NCBI GenBank assembly: GCA_035552195.1
Contig: DASZLU010000017.1
Span: 1-64,000 of the forward strand
From: CAIKMD01 sp035552195
GTDB taxonomy: Bacteria > Pseudomonadota > Alphaproteobacteria > ATCC43930 > CGMCC-115725
Length of the DNA stretch: 64,000 nucleotides
Direction of reading: 5' to 3'
A model generated the notes under the pieces. That model saw only the letters and a program-made list of their open reading frames with translations, was not told where the DNA came from and made no database searches. Of the stretch, positions 7,212 through 14,829 are shown one piece after another (position 1 is the stretch's first letter; each line of letters starts with the position of its first letter). The translations under genes were made by a program, and so were the position numbers.

Positions 7212-8903
7212 TCATTTCGACGCCTGTTCCTGGCCGCGATGCCATCTGTCGATCCAGAGCGTCGACGGCGCGTCGTGGCCGGTCGGATTGACGCCATCCA
7301 GCCATTTCGGCAGGACAAAGGCATCGGCACGGAAATAGAGCGGGAGCGCCGGAAGCTGCTCGGCGTAGTGGGTCTGCAGCTGGCGCCACATCTCGAAGCG
7401 CTTGGCGGGGTCGAGCTCGACCTCGATCGCATCCATCAGCTTGTCGAAATCCGGATTGCTGTAGCCGTCGAAATTCTCGCCGCTCCAGCCGTTCTCGGCG
7501 CTCGGGATCTGCTGCGAGTTGAGCTCGGAGCGCGGCACGTTCTCAGGCGCGCCGACCCAAGCGAACATCGCCATGTCGAAATTGCGATGCTTGGTCGTCT
7601 CGCCGATGAGGACGCGCGCCGGCTGGTTCTTGATCCGCACCGCGATGCCGATCTGGCGCCATTGCGCCTGCAGCACCTGCTCGATCATCTCGCGGGTGCG
7701 GTTACCCGAGGTCGTAGCGAGCTCCAGGCTCAATGGCTTGCCGTCTTTGCGCCGCATGCCGTCGGCGCCCTGCCGCCAGCCGGCCGCGTCGAGTAGGGCG
7801 CGCGCCTTGGCGGGATCGTAGTTGTAATGCGGCAGATCCTTCGCGAAGGCAGGGTCGAGCGGCGGCACAACGCTGTCAGCCACCGGATCGCGACCGGAGA
7901 AAATCTGGTCGGTGATCGCTTTGCGATCGATGCCGTACAGCAGCGCCTGGCGCACGCGCAGATCGGCAAGGATCGGATTGGCGAAGTTGGTGTCGATATG
8001 CTCGAAGCTCAGGCCGGGCTTGTAGAGGATATTGAACTGGCTGCCGTGCCGCTTCTCGAAAGCCAGCGCCTCGTCGAGCGAGAAGCCGAGCTCGCCCGCG
8101 ACCATATCGAGCCCGCCGGCGAGGAGATTGGCTTCAAGCGCGGCGGTGTTCTCGACCGTCCAGATCACGACGCGGCGGAAATAGGGCTGCGGCCCCGACC
8201 AGCCGGGATTGCGATCCAGGATGATATGCGAGCCGGGCACGATCTCGGTGACGCGATAGGGTCCGTCATAAAGCCCGGGATTGGTCGGGTCGGTGTCGTA
8301 GAGCGTGTGGAAACGATACTGCGCCGGGTCAGCGAAAGCCGGTTTCTCCAGATGCGCCGGCAGGATCGGCACGGCGGCGGCGATCGGATAGTCGAACGTG
8401 ATGCGGTCGAGGGTGAGGGTGAAAGTCTTCGCGTCCTTAACGTCGACCTTCACGACGCGGCGATAGGCTTCGGCGTCGGAGACCCCGACCTGCGGCGTCT
8501 GGCCGAGCTTGTAGCTGAAGGCGACGTCCTCGGTGGTGATCGGCTGGCCGTCGCCCCAACGCGCGTTGGGCAGCAGGGTGAAGGTGATGGCGACGCCGGT
8601 CTTGCCCGCGCCGAGATCGACCTTCTGCGCGCGGCCGTTCTCGAAGCTCGGCACCTCGGTGCAGAGCATGCATTCGAGCTTCCAGTCGGCGTTATAGGTG
8701 AGGAGCGGCCGCACCACCGCGCCAAGGACGTAATCCTTGACGAACATCTGGTCGATGACCGGGCTCAACGTCGACGGGAATTGGGTGACGCCGATCGACA
8801 GCTCGTCCGGCGCATGCGACGGCGCCGCCGCAGCCGGGACCCCCTGGAAGAATCCGGCCGCGAGCAGCAATCCGATCAGAAAGAGAAATCCCCGCCGCAT
8901 CAT
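7212..8903 (-). CDS. ABC transporter substrate-binding protein, family 5 (peptide type)
   Basis: Periplasmic extracytoplasmic solute-binding protein of family 5 (563 residues). A Sec signal peptide (RRGFLFLIGLLLAAGFFQG, cleaved around AAAAPS) is followed by the family hallmarks: LLPNARWGDGQPITTEDVAFSYK, then IDTNFANPILADLRVRQALLYGIDRK near 305-330. The length is normal. It is first in an operon with two permeases and a DpgC-like dioxygenase. Family 5 proteins bind peptides, but also nickel, opines and other small organics, so the ligand may be related to the dioxygenase substrate; that is inference. Two adjacent ATGs (8903, 8900) are both usable. Confidence 0.92.
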   Translation of the reverse strand: MMRRGFLFLIGLLLAAGFFQGVPAAAAPSHAPDELSIGVTQFPSTLSPVIDQMFVKDYVLGAVVRPLLTYNADWKLECMLCTEVPSFENGRAQKVDLGAGKTGVAITFTLLPNARWGDGQPITTEDVAFSYKLGQTPQVGVSDAEAYRRVVKVDVKDAKTFTLTLDRITFDYPIAAAVPILPAHLEKPAFADPAQYRFHTLYDTDPTNPGLYDGPYRVTEIVPGSHIILDRNPGWSGPQPYFRRVVIWTVENTAALEANLLAGGLDMVAGELGFSLDEALAFEKRHGSQFNILYKPGLSFEHIDTNFANPILADLRVRQALLYGIDRKAITDQIFSGRDPVADSVVPPLDPAFAKDLPHYNYDPAKARALLDAAGWRQGADGMRRKDGKPLSLELATTSGNRTREMIEQVLQAQWRQIGIAVRIKNQPARVLIGETTKHRNFDMAMFAWVGAPENVPRSELNSQQIPSAENGWSGENFDGYSNPDFDKLMDAIEVELDPAKRFEMWRQLQTHYAEQLPALPLYFRADAFVLPKWLDGVNPTGHDAPSTLWIDRWHRGQEQASK

Positions 8904-8925
8904 GCGGCGAGCATAGCATGCGCGC

Positions 8926-9111
8926 TTAAGCGGCGCGCGCCCGCTCGGTCAGCGCGACGAGCGTGCTGAGCGGCAGGAGATCGATGGTCTCAGTCTCGCT
9001 GAAAAGCGCGTCGATATCTTCGGCCTGACGCTTGCGCTGCGCGCTCTCGGCCTTGGAGAGGGTGACGGCGGTGCTCGACCGGCGCGCGGTCGCGGGGAGA
9101 AGATGTGGCAT
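8926..9111 (-). CDS. small hypothetical protein
   Basis: A 61-residue open frame starting MPHLLPATARRSSTAV and ending LSTLVALTERARAA. It has a charged middle (SAQRKRQAEDIDALFSETET) and no membrane segment. An AGGA sits nine bases before the ATG. It lies 22 bases upstream of the binding-protein start on the same strand and might be a leader gene of that operon. I recognise no family; support is position, start signal and plausible composition only. Confidence 0.4.
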   Translation of the reverse strand: MPHLLPATARRSSTAVTLSKAESAQRKRQAEDIDALFSETETIDLLPLSTLVALTERARAA

Positions 9112-9193
9112 GTACTTAATTCCTGGCGCGTGGAAGGAACGGCGCGTGCGAATTAGATACGCGAGTGTCGTTAAAATGTCTTATTGCAAATTG

Positions 9194-9225
9194 TCGCATG
9201 TGCGAAGCTATCGCCGCACATGCGA
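9194..9225. terminator. perfect 11-bp inverted repeat, possible terminator
   Basis: TCGCATGTGCG at 9194-9204 and its exact complement CGCACATGCGA at 9215-9225 enclose a 10-base loop. It lies 28 bases past the stop of the LLM oxidoreductase gene (minus strand) and before the 61-residue gene. The stem is stable, but the minus-strand sequence after it (CAATTTGC) is only weakly T-rich, so an operator is the alternative reading. Confidence 0.4.
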
Positions 9226-9252
9226 ACACCGAACGCCGTTCAGACCCCCGAA

Positions 9253-10308
9253 TTAAAGCTTGGCGAAGCGCGGCATCACTTTCTCGGCGAAGAGTCGTGC
9301 CGAGCGCTCCGCGTGTTCGTAGGGCACCGTGTTGAAATTAAGCTGCACCGAAGCGCTCTCGAATCCGCCGACGCGATCGAAATACGCCTCGATCTGTTTG
9401 GAAATGTCGTCGGGCGTGCCGATCCAGGCGGCGCCGCTTTTCACCTGCGTGTCGATCGTCTCGCGACTGAGGATATCGATGATCTTGTCATAGCCGGGGT
9501 AGTCCTTCGACTGCATGCCGGCCCAATCCGACGCGGCATCGACCAGCGAGCGCAAATACCGGTTAAGCGGGTCGCGGGCGACCTGCCACGCCGTCTCGCG
9601 ATTTTCGTGGCAGAAGAGGTGGAAGGCGAGCATCACGCGACCTTTGCCGGCATGGCCGCCGTCTTTCCAGCCCTGGCGATAAAGGGTGATCAGGTCTTTC
9701 ATCGCGCCGCCCGCCATCGGGATCGCCATAATAGAGTGGCCGGCCTTGCCGGTATCGGTAAAGCTTTGCGGCGTTGCGATCGCCGCGACCCAGAAGGGCG
9801 GGCGCGGCTTCTGCGTCGGCCGCGGCAGCGAGGTCACATCCTTGAAAGAATGGAAGCGGCCCTCGCAGGTGACGTTCTCTTCCTCCAACAGCCGCCGCAC
9901 TTGCTCCATGCCTTCGTTGAAGCGATCGCGGCTCTCGTCGACCGGGACGCCGAAGCGCGAGAATTCATGCGGCAGGAACGCGCGGGCGAAGCCGATTTCG
10001 ACCCGGCCGTTGGAAATCGCGTCGAGCATGCCGATCTCGCCGGCAAGCTTCAGCGGATTGTTGAAGACCGGCAGCACCGCGCCGGTAATGAGCTTCGCCG
10101 TCTTCGAGCGCTCGGCCGCTGCGGCGAGGAACAGCAGCGGGTTCGGCGAATAGCCGCCATAGGCGTTGAAGTAATGCTCGACGGTACGGACGTGACCCCA
10201 GCCGCCGTCGTCGCATAGCTCGGTCAGGCCCAGGCATTCGCTGAAATATTGCTGGCCCGATTTCTGCGCCGGGCCGACATCGGGAAAAAACTGCATCCCG
10301 AAATCCAT
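9253..10308 (-). CDS. LLM class flavin-dependent oxidoreductase
   Basis: Luciferase-like monooxygenase family (351 residues), an FMN- or F420-dependent TIM barrel. Typical segments: MDFGMQFFPDVGP at the start, HVRTVEHYFNAYGGYSPNPL, the LITGAVLPVFNNPLKLAGEI strand, RVEIGFARAFLPHEF and TPDDISKQIEAYFDRVGGFE near the C-terminus. Members oxidise alkanes, sulfonates, amines and other small substrates; nothing here identifies the substrate. It is monocistronic, divergent from the DUF488 gene, with a possible hairpin after its stop. A second member of the superfamily is at 56382. Confidence 0.9.
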   Translation of the reverse strand: MDFGMQFFPDVGPAQKSGQQYFSECLGLTELCDDGGWGHVRTVEHYFNAYGGYSPNPLLFLAAAAERSKTAKLITGAVLPVFNNPLKLAGEIGMLDAISNGRVEIGFARAFLPHEFSRFGVPVDESRDRFNEGMEQVRRLLEEENVTCEGRFHSFKDVTSLPRPTQKPRPPFWVAAIATPQSFTDTGKAGHSIMAIPMAGGAMKDLITLYRQGWKDGGHAGKGRVMLAFHLFCHENRETAWQVARDPLNRYLRSLVDAASDWAGMQSKDYPGYDKIIDILSRETIDTQVKSGAAWIGTPDDISKQIEAYFDRVGGFESASVQLNFNTVPYEHAERSARLFAEKVMPRFAKL

Positions 10309-10353
10309 GAGGCGTCTCCCAATTCTGCGGTCCTAGACCTATTTAACATCGCG

Positions 10354-10893
10354 ATGACGGTTTTCACTATCGGCCATTCGACCCGCTCGATCGAGGATTT
10401 CATCGCCGCGCTCAAATCGGCCGGCGTGGGCATGCTCGCCGATATCCGCCGCTTCCCCAAATCGCGCCGCTTTCCCCACTTCAACGGCGAGAATCTGGCG
10501 CCCGCCTTAGCCGCGGTGGGCATCGGTTACCGCCATTTCCCCGAGCTCGGCGGCCGGCGCGGCAAGCGCGGCGACGGGCCGTCGGCCAACACGCTATGGC
10601 GGCAGGAGCCGTTTCGCAATTACGCCGATTATGCCGAGACGAAAGAATTCCGCGCCGCGTTCGACACGCTGACGGCGCTGACGCGCGACCACACGGTCGC
10701 GATCATGTGCGCCGAGGCGGTGTGGTGGCAATGCCATCGCCGCATCGTCGCCGATTATCTGCTCGCGGCGGGGCTTCCGGTCGAGCACATCTTCGACGCG
10801 AAGAAGCGCGAGCCTGCGGTGCTGACGCCGGGCGCGCAGCCGCGCGGCGACGGCACCGTTCTCTATGAGGGAGAGCAGCGTCAGTTGCTCTGA
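10354..10893 (+). CDS. DUF488 family protein
   Basis: A 179-residue DUF488 protein. It has the family signatures TIGHSTRSIEDFIAAL at the N-terminus, LADIRRFPKSRRFPHFN, and the Cys/His cluster CAEAVWWQCHRRIVADYL around 120-138. The biochemical role of this family is not settled; the conserved Cys, Arg and His residues suggest an enzyme or a nucleic acid or metal site. I chose the ATG at 10354 because it gives the family start (MTVFTIGHSTRS). A longer frame beginning at 10249 would overlap the divergent LLM gene. Confidence 0.88.
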   Translation: MTVFTIGHSTRSIEDFIAALKSAGVGMLADIRRFPKSRRFPHFNGENLAPALAAVGIGYRHFPELGGRRGKRGDGPSANTLWRQEPFRNYADYAETKEFRAAFDTLTALTRDHTVAIMCAEAVWWQCHRRIVADYLLAAGLPVEHIFDAKKREPAVLTPGAQPRGDGTVLYEGEQRQLL

Positions 10894-10908
10894 CGCTGCG
10901 CGGGCGGC

Positions 10909-11514
10909 TCAGGTAGCGGCGCCCAGGGCGCGGCGGCGGGCGATCTTCTCGCTCTCGGCGATGGTATCGCGCAGCGCCTGATCGGCCTGGCAGGTCATCT
11001 TGATGAAGGCGCGCAGAAACGAGTCGGTGCGCGGCAGCTGGAACAGGCTCTGTTCCTCGCCGCCGTCGGCACGGCCCGAGACGGTCACGATTGCGTCCTG
11101 GGGGGTCAGCAGCAGCTCGACCAGGCTCACGCCCGGACCGGTGACGTATTCGACGACGCGCTGGCGCTTCGGCTGGTCGCCGTCGCTGCGGATCGTCATG
11201 CGATAGGGCGTGCGGTTGCTCGCGGTCTCGATCAACGCGCGCGAAAAGGGGCGGAGAAACGCCTCGTCGAAACCGAGCATGGCCATCGGCTGGTCGTTCG
11301 AGGCGGAAGAGCGGACCTCGAGCGTCGCCCAGAGCGACGCGCGGCCGGCGTAGTAATCGATCGACGCGAGATCGAGATTGATCGCGTCGATCGGCTGCGG
11401 CGGCGCATCCGCGTCGCTGCACAGAAACGCGAAGCAAGCCGGCTCGCGGCGCAGCGACAGCGTGGTCGCGGCTTCGAGGTTCCAATCGGTCAGCGCGTGA
11501 ATGGGGTCATGCAT
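10909..11514 (-). CDS. hypothetical protein
   Basis: A 201-residue cytoplasmic protein with no membrane segment, signal peptide or motif I recognise. It begins MHDPIHALTDWNLEAATTLS and ends IARRRALGAAT, with a mixed hydrophobic pattern suggesting a folded, partly beta protein and a C-terminal helix (RAFIKMTCQADQALRDTIAE). It converges with the DUF488 gene 15 bases away. The long codon-biased frame with G/C-rich third positions like its neighbours supports a real gene; the start ATG at 11514 lacks a strong ribosome-binding site. Confidence 0.65.
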   Translation of the reverse strand: MHDPIHALTDWNLEAATTLSLRREPACFAFLCSDADAPPQPIDAINLDLASIDYYAGRASLWATLEVRSSASNDQPMAMLGFDEAFLRPFSRALIETASNRTPYRMTIRSDGDQPKRQRVVEYVTGPGVSLVELLLTPQDAIVTVSGRADGGEEQSLFQLPRTDSFLRAFIKMTCQADQALRDTIAESEKIARRRALGAAT

Positions 11515-11765
11515 AATAATGAGCGTTTCTAACAGGGGGCAGTTTGCGAACCTGGCTATTCAATAGCCCGCCGGTTAAGGGACAAATAAACCGGCAAAGC
11601 AGATAAAACGCGTTTTGATAAAATTTGAGATAAATCCGGTTCAGCCGATCGAGCTGTCATGCGCGTTCATGCGCATTTGCGGTGAATTGGCAGGGAAAGA
11701 GTCTTTTAAGCTGCAACGCGTATTTCAGTCCTCGTGTTTTTGTTTGCATGCTTCCCCATCGTCCT

Positions 11766-12338
11766 ATGTCCGACCTGCCGCCGCTTTTGACCGAAGCGCT
11801 GCGCGCGATCGGCCCCGAAACCGAAGCGCGGATGGGTGACCTCATCAGCGATTTCGTCGCCGTTCCCCTGAACGAGGAAGACCGGCTGTCGGCGCTCGCC
11901 GGCGCGGTCGCGACCATCGCCGCGACGCGCTACACGCAGCACCGCCCGATCTTCATCGCCGCGCTGCGTTCCTGGGCGCTGGAGCTGTCGATCGCGATAT
12001 CGCCCGCGCCGCCGCCTATCGGCGCAGAGCGCCGCCGCGGCCCGGTCGAGGAAGCGCAGGACGATTTGCTCACCGGCCTCGATACGATCCTGCGCGCGAT
12101 GGTCGATGACGGCTCGGCCAAGCACCACCGGCTGGTGACCGAGCTCGCCGTGATGGCGCAGCTGCTCGGCCGCTACGACGCGCATAGTATCCATCTTGTG
12201 CTGACGGCGGCGACGCTTGCCTGCGACGATCCGAATTGGCGAGTCGGCAAGGCGATCCCGGTGCTGCTGTCCGATGGCAGCCGGCTGCTGGCGCGCGATG
12301 AAAACCTCGAGACGATCGCGCCGCGCGGGACGGCTTAA
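11766..12338 (+). CDS. hypothetical protein
   Basis: A largely helical soluble protein of about 190 residues (MSDLPPLLTEALRAIGPET..., ending LETIAPRGTA). No signal peptide, membrane segment or known motif. Alternative starts upstream at 11682 or 11748 are possible, because none of the three has a convincing ribosome-binding site. The 250 bases before it (11515-11765) are clearly more A/T-rich than the surroundings and probably hold the promoters for this gene and the divergent hypothetical gene. It overlaps the end of the convergent PPOX-fold gene by 4 bases. Confidence 0.65.
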   Translation: MSDLPPLLTEALRAIGPETEARMGDLISDFVAVPLNEEDRLSALAGAVATIAATRYTQHRPIFIAALRSWALELSIAISPAPPPIGAERRRGPVEEAQDDLLTGLDTILRAMVDDGSAKHHRLVTELAVMAQLLGRYDAHSIHLVLTAATLACDDPNWRVGKAIPVLLSDGSRLLARDENLETIAPRGTA

Positions 12339-12892
12339 GACTTTTTCGGTGCCATCGTCCCCGGCGACTTGGTCCGGTTGATCGCGGGCCATTGCTCGGC
12401 GGCGGCCGGCAGCGGTCCGATCTTGCCGGTCAAGCGCTCGATCGTCACGCGATAGACCGTGACCTGATCGAGCCGCGGATAAAAGCCTTTCGGCCGATCC
12501 AGTGTCGGGTCGGCGTATTTCGCCATGAAGCGATCGAAGAAGAGCGCCTTCGCTTCCGGCTCAGACACGATCGCGACGCGGCCGAAGACGACGATGCTGG
12601 CGTAGCTCGCGCTCGTGTCGCATTCGAATTCGCCGTAGGGGAAGATCTCACCCATTTCGGCGATCTCGACGCAGATGCGCGGCGAATGCTCGACATTGGC
12701 GCAGAAATGCCCGGCGCGGCTGGTATGCAGCCAGATCGCGTTGTCGGCGTAAACGAAGAGATTGGGCAGGACATAGGGATCGCCGCTTGGGCTGGTCGTG
12801 CCGAAATGCGCCAGCTTCGCGCGCGACAACAGATCGCGCGCGGCGGCTTCCGGCATTTCCTTGTCTTTGCGGCGGACGATCCCTTCGCTCAT
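12335..12892 (-). CDS. pyridoxamine 5'-phosphate oxidase-fold protein
   Basis: A 185-residue protein with the FMN-binding split-barrel (PPOX) fold. Evidence is the N-terminal RDLLSRAKLAHFGTTSPSGD, the strand pattern PYVLPNLFVYADNAIWLHTS, RAGHFCANVEHSPRICVEIA, and the later SIVVFGRVAIVSE. Family members are flavin- or F420-dependent oxidoreductases or heme/flavin binders of unknown role, not necessarily PdxH. It starts 12 bases after the stop of the ABC-F gene on the same strand, so the two may be co-transcribed. Confidence 0.82.
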   Translation of the reverse strand: MSEGIVRRKDKEMPEAAARDLLSRAKLAHFGTTSPSGDPYVLPNLFVYADNAIWLHTSRAGHFCANVEHSPRICVEIAEMGEIFPYGEFECDTSASYASIVVFGRVAIVSEPEAKALFFDRFMAKYADPTLDRPKGFYPRLDQVTVYRVTIERLTGKIGPLPAAAEQWPAINRTKSPGTMAPKKS

Positions 12893-12904
12893 TCTCGCTG
12901 GCCT

Positions 12905-14776
12905 TTATTCCGCGTCAGCTTCCTCCATCGCCTCGGCCGCGGCAAGCCAGCGCGCTTCGGCTTCGTCCAACGCCGCCGCGAGCGAGGCTTGCTCGCGTAT
13001 CAGGCCCGAGACATCGGCGGCGCCGGCATAGGTCGCCGGATCGGCGATGCGCTGATCGAGCGCGGATTTGCGCGCGGCGAGATCGCTCACCGCGCGCTCG
13101 GCGTCTTTCAGCTTGCGCCGCAAGGGTTCCAGCTCTTTGCGGCGTTCGGCGGCGAGACGGCGCGTCTCGCGCCGCTGGTTGGCGACGGTCTTCGACGCCT
13201 CGGCCTCGGTCGCCGTCGGCGCGAGCACCATCTTTTTATAATCGTCGAGATCTCCGTCGAACGGCTTCACCGTACCATCGGCAACCAGCCACAGCCGGTC
13301 GGCGACCAACGACAGCAGATGCCAATCATGGCTGACGATCACGACCGCGCCCGAGAAGGCGTTGATCGCCTCGACCAATGCCTCGCGCGCCTCGATGTCG
13401 AGATGGTTGGTCGGCTCGTCGAGGATGAGCATCGGCGGCGCGTCGACGCTCATCAGCGCGAAATTGAGCCGGGCTTTCTCGCCGCCCGACAGATTCTGCG
13501 CCGCAACGAAGACCTTGTCTTCGTCGAAACCGAACCGCGCCAGCCGCGCCCGCACGGCTTCGGGGACGGCTTTCGGCATCAGCCGCGCGAGATGATCGTA
13601 AGCGCTCGCCGCCGGATCGAGTTCCTCGATCTGGTGCTGGGCGAAAAAACCGCAGGCGAAGCGTTTGGCGCGCGTGAGCTCGCCGGTCATCGGCGCGAGC
13701 CGCCCGGCGATGAGCTTTGCGAAAGTCGATTTGCCGTTGCCGTTGGCGCCGAGCAGCGCGATGCGATCGTCGGGGTCGAGCCGCAGATCGAGCTTGCGGA
13801 GGATCGGCTTGTCGGGCTCGTAGCCGACCGAGACTTGGTAGAGGCTGAGCATCGGCGGCGCGAGCTCGGGCGGCTCGGGGAAGGCGAGGTGGAGCGGCGG
13901 CTCTTCTTCCGAGAGCGAGATCGGCTGCAATCGCGCCAGCGCCTTCATGCGGCTTTGCGCCTGGCTTGCTTTCGTCGCCTTGGCGCGGAAGCGGTCGATA
14001 AAAGCCTGCAGCCGCTGGCGCTCGTCTTCCTGGCGCGCGGCGAGCGCTTGCTGGCGTGCGAGATGCTCGCGCCGCGTCCGCACGAAATCCTCATAGCCGC
14101 CGCTATAGAGCGTCAGCCGCCGCTCGCCGAGATGAAGGATGTGATCGACGACTTCGTCGAGGAATTGCCGGTCGTGGCTGACCAGCAGCAGCGTATTGCG
14201 ATAGCGGCGCAAAAAGTCGGCGAGCCAAAGCGAGGCTTCGAGATCGAGATGGTTGGTCGGCTCGTCGAGCAGCAGCAGTTCGGGCTCGGCGAAGAGGACG
14301 CCGGCGAGGGCCACGCGCATGCGCCAGCCGCCGGAGAAATTCGACAGCGGCTGATTCTGTTCGTCATGGTCGAAGCCGAGGCCGGCGAGGATACCGGCGG
14401 CACGCGCTTCGGCCGAGTGAGCGCCGATCTGCGCCAGCCGCTCGTGAATCTCGGCGATGCGGGCCGCGTCCGTGCTGTGCTCGGCTTCATCGAGGAGACG
14501 CTGGCGCTCGTCATCGGCGGTGAGCACGGCTTGCAGCGGCGTGGTCGTGCCGCTCGGCGCTTCCTGTGCGACAAAGCCGATGCGCGCATCGCGGGGCAGG
14601 GCGATGGTGCCGCCGTCGAGCGAACGCTCGCCGCGGATCAGATCGAGCAGGGTCGATTTGCCGGTGCCATTGCGGCCGATCAGCCCGACCTTCCAGCCAT
14701 CGGGAATCTGCGCCGACGCGTCATCGATCAGCGTGCGTCCGGCAATGCGATAGGTGATGCCCGAGATGGAGAGCAT
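12905..14776 (-). CDS. ABC-F family ATPase (YheS/Uup-like)
   Basis: Soluble ABC-F protein (623 residues) with two ATPase domains and no membrane domain; the family acts on ribosomes, relieving stalls or gating translation. Domain 1: GLIGRNGTGKSTLLD (about 32-46), NFSGGWRMRVALAG and LLLLDEPTNHLD. The interdomain arm spans roughly 235-320 and is rich in Arg, Gln and Glu. Domain 2: ALLGANGNGKSTF (about 342), LSGGEKARLNFAL and LILDEPTNHLD. A charged C-terminal coiled coil follows position 530. Length and layout match YheS or Uup; nothing suggests an antibiotic-resistance variant. Confidence 0.93.
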   Translation of the reverse strand: MLSISGITYRIAGRTLIDDASAQIPDGWKVGLIGRNGTGKSTLLDLIRGERSLDGGTIALPRDARIGFVAQEAPSGTTTPLQAVLTADDERQRLLDEAEHSTDAARIAEIHERLAQIGAHSAEARAAGILAGLGFDHDEQNQPLSNFSGGWRMRVALAGVLFAEPELLLLDEPTNHLDLEASLWLADFLRRYRNTLLLVSHDRQFLDEVVDHILHLGERRLTLYSGGYEDFVRTRREHLARQQALAARQEDERQRLQAFIDRFRAKATKASQAQSRMKALARLQPISLSEEEPPLHLAFPEPPELAPPMLSLYQVSVGYEPDKPILRKLDLRLDPDDRIALLGANGNGKSTFAKLIAGRLAPMTGELTRAKRFACGFFAQHQIEELDPAASAYDHLARLMPKAVPEAVRARLARFGFDEDKVFVAAQNLSGGEKARLNFALMSVDAPPMLILDEPTNHLDIEAREALVEAINAFSGAVVIVSHDWHLLSLVADRLWLVADGTVKPFDGDLDDYKKMVLAPTATEAEASKTVANQRRETRRLAAERRKELEPLRRKLKDAERAVSDLAARKSALDQRIADPATYAGAADVSGLIREQASLAAALDEAEARWLAAAEAMEEADAE

Positions 14777-14829
14777 GACGCGCGTCCTAGCACAGCGAGG
14801 ACGCGCGTCACAGGCGCGAAGCGTCGCGC

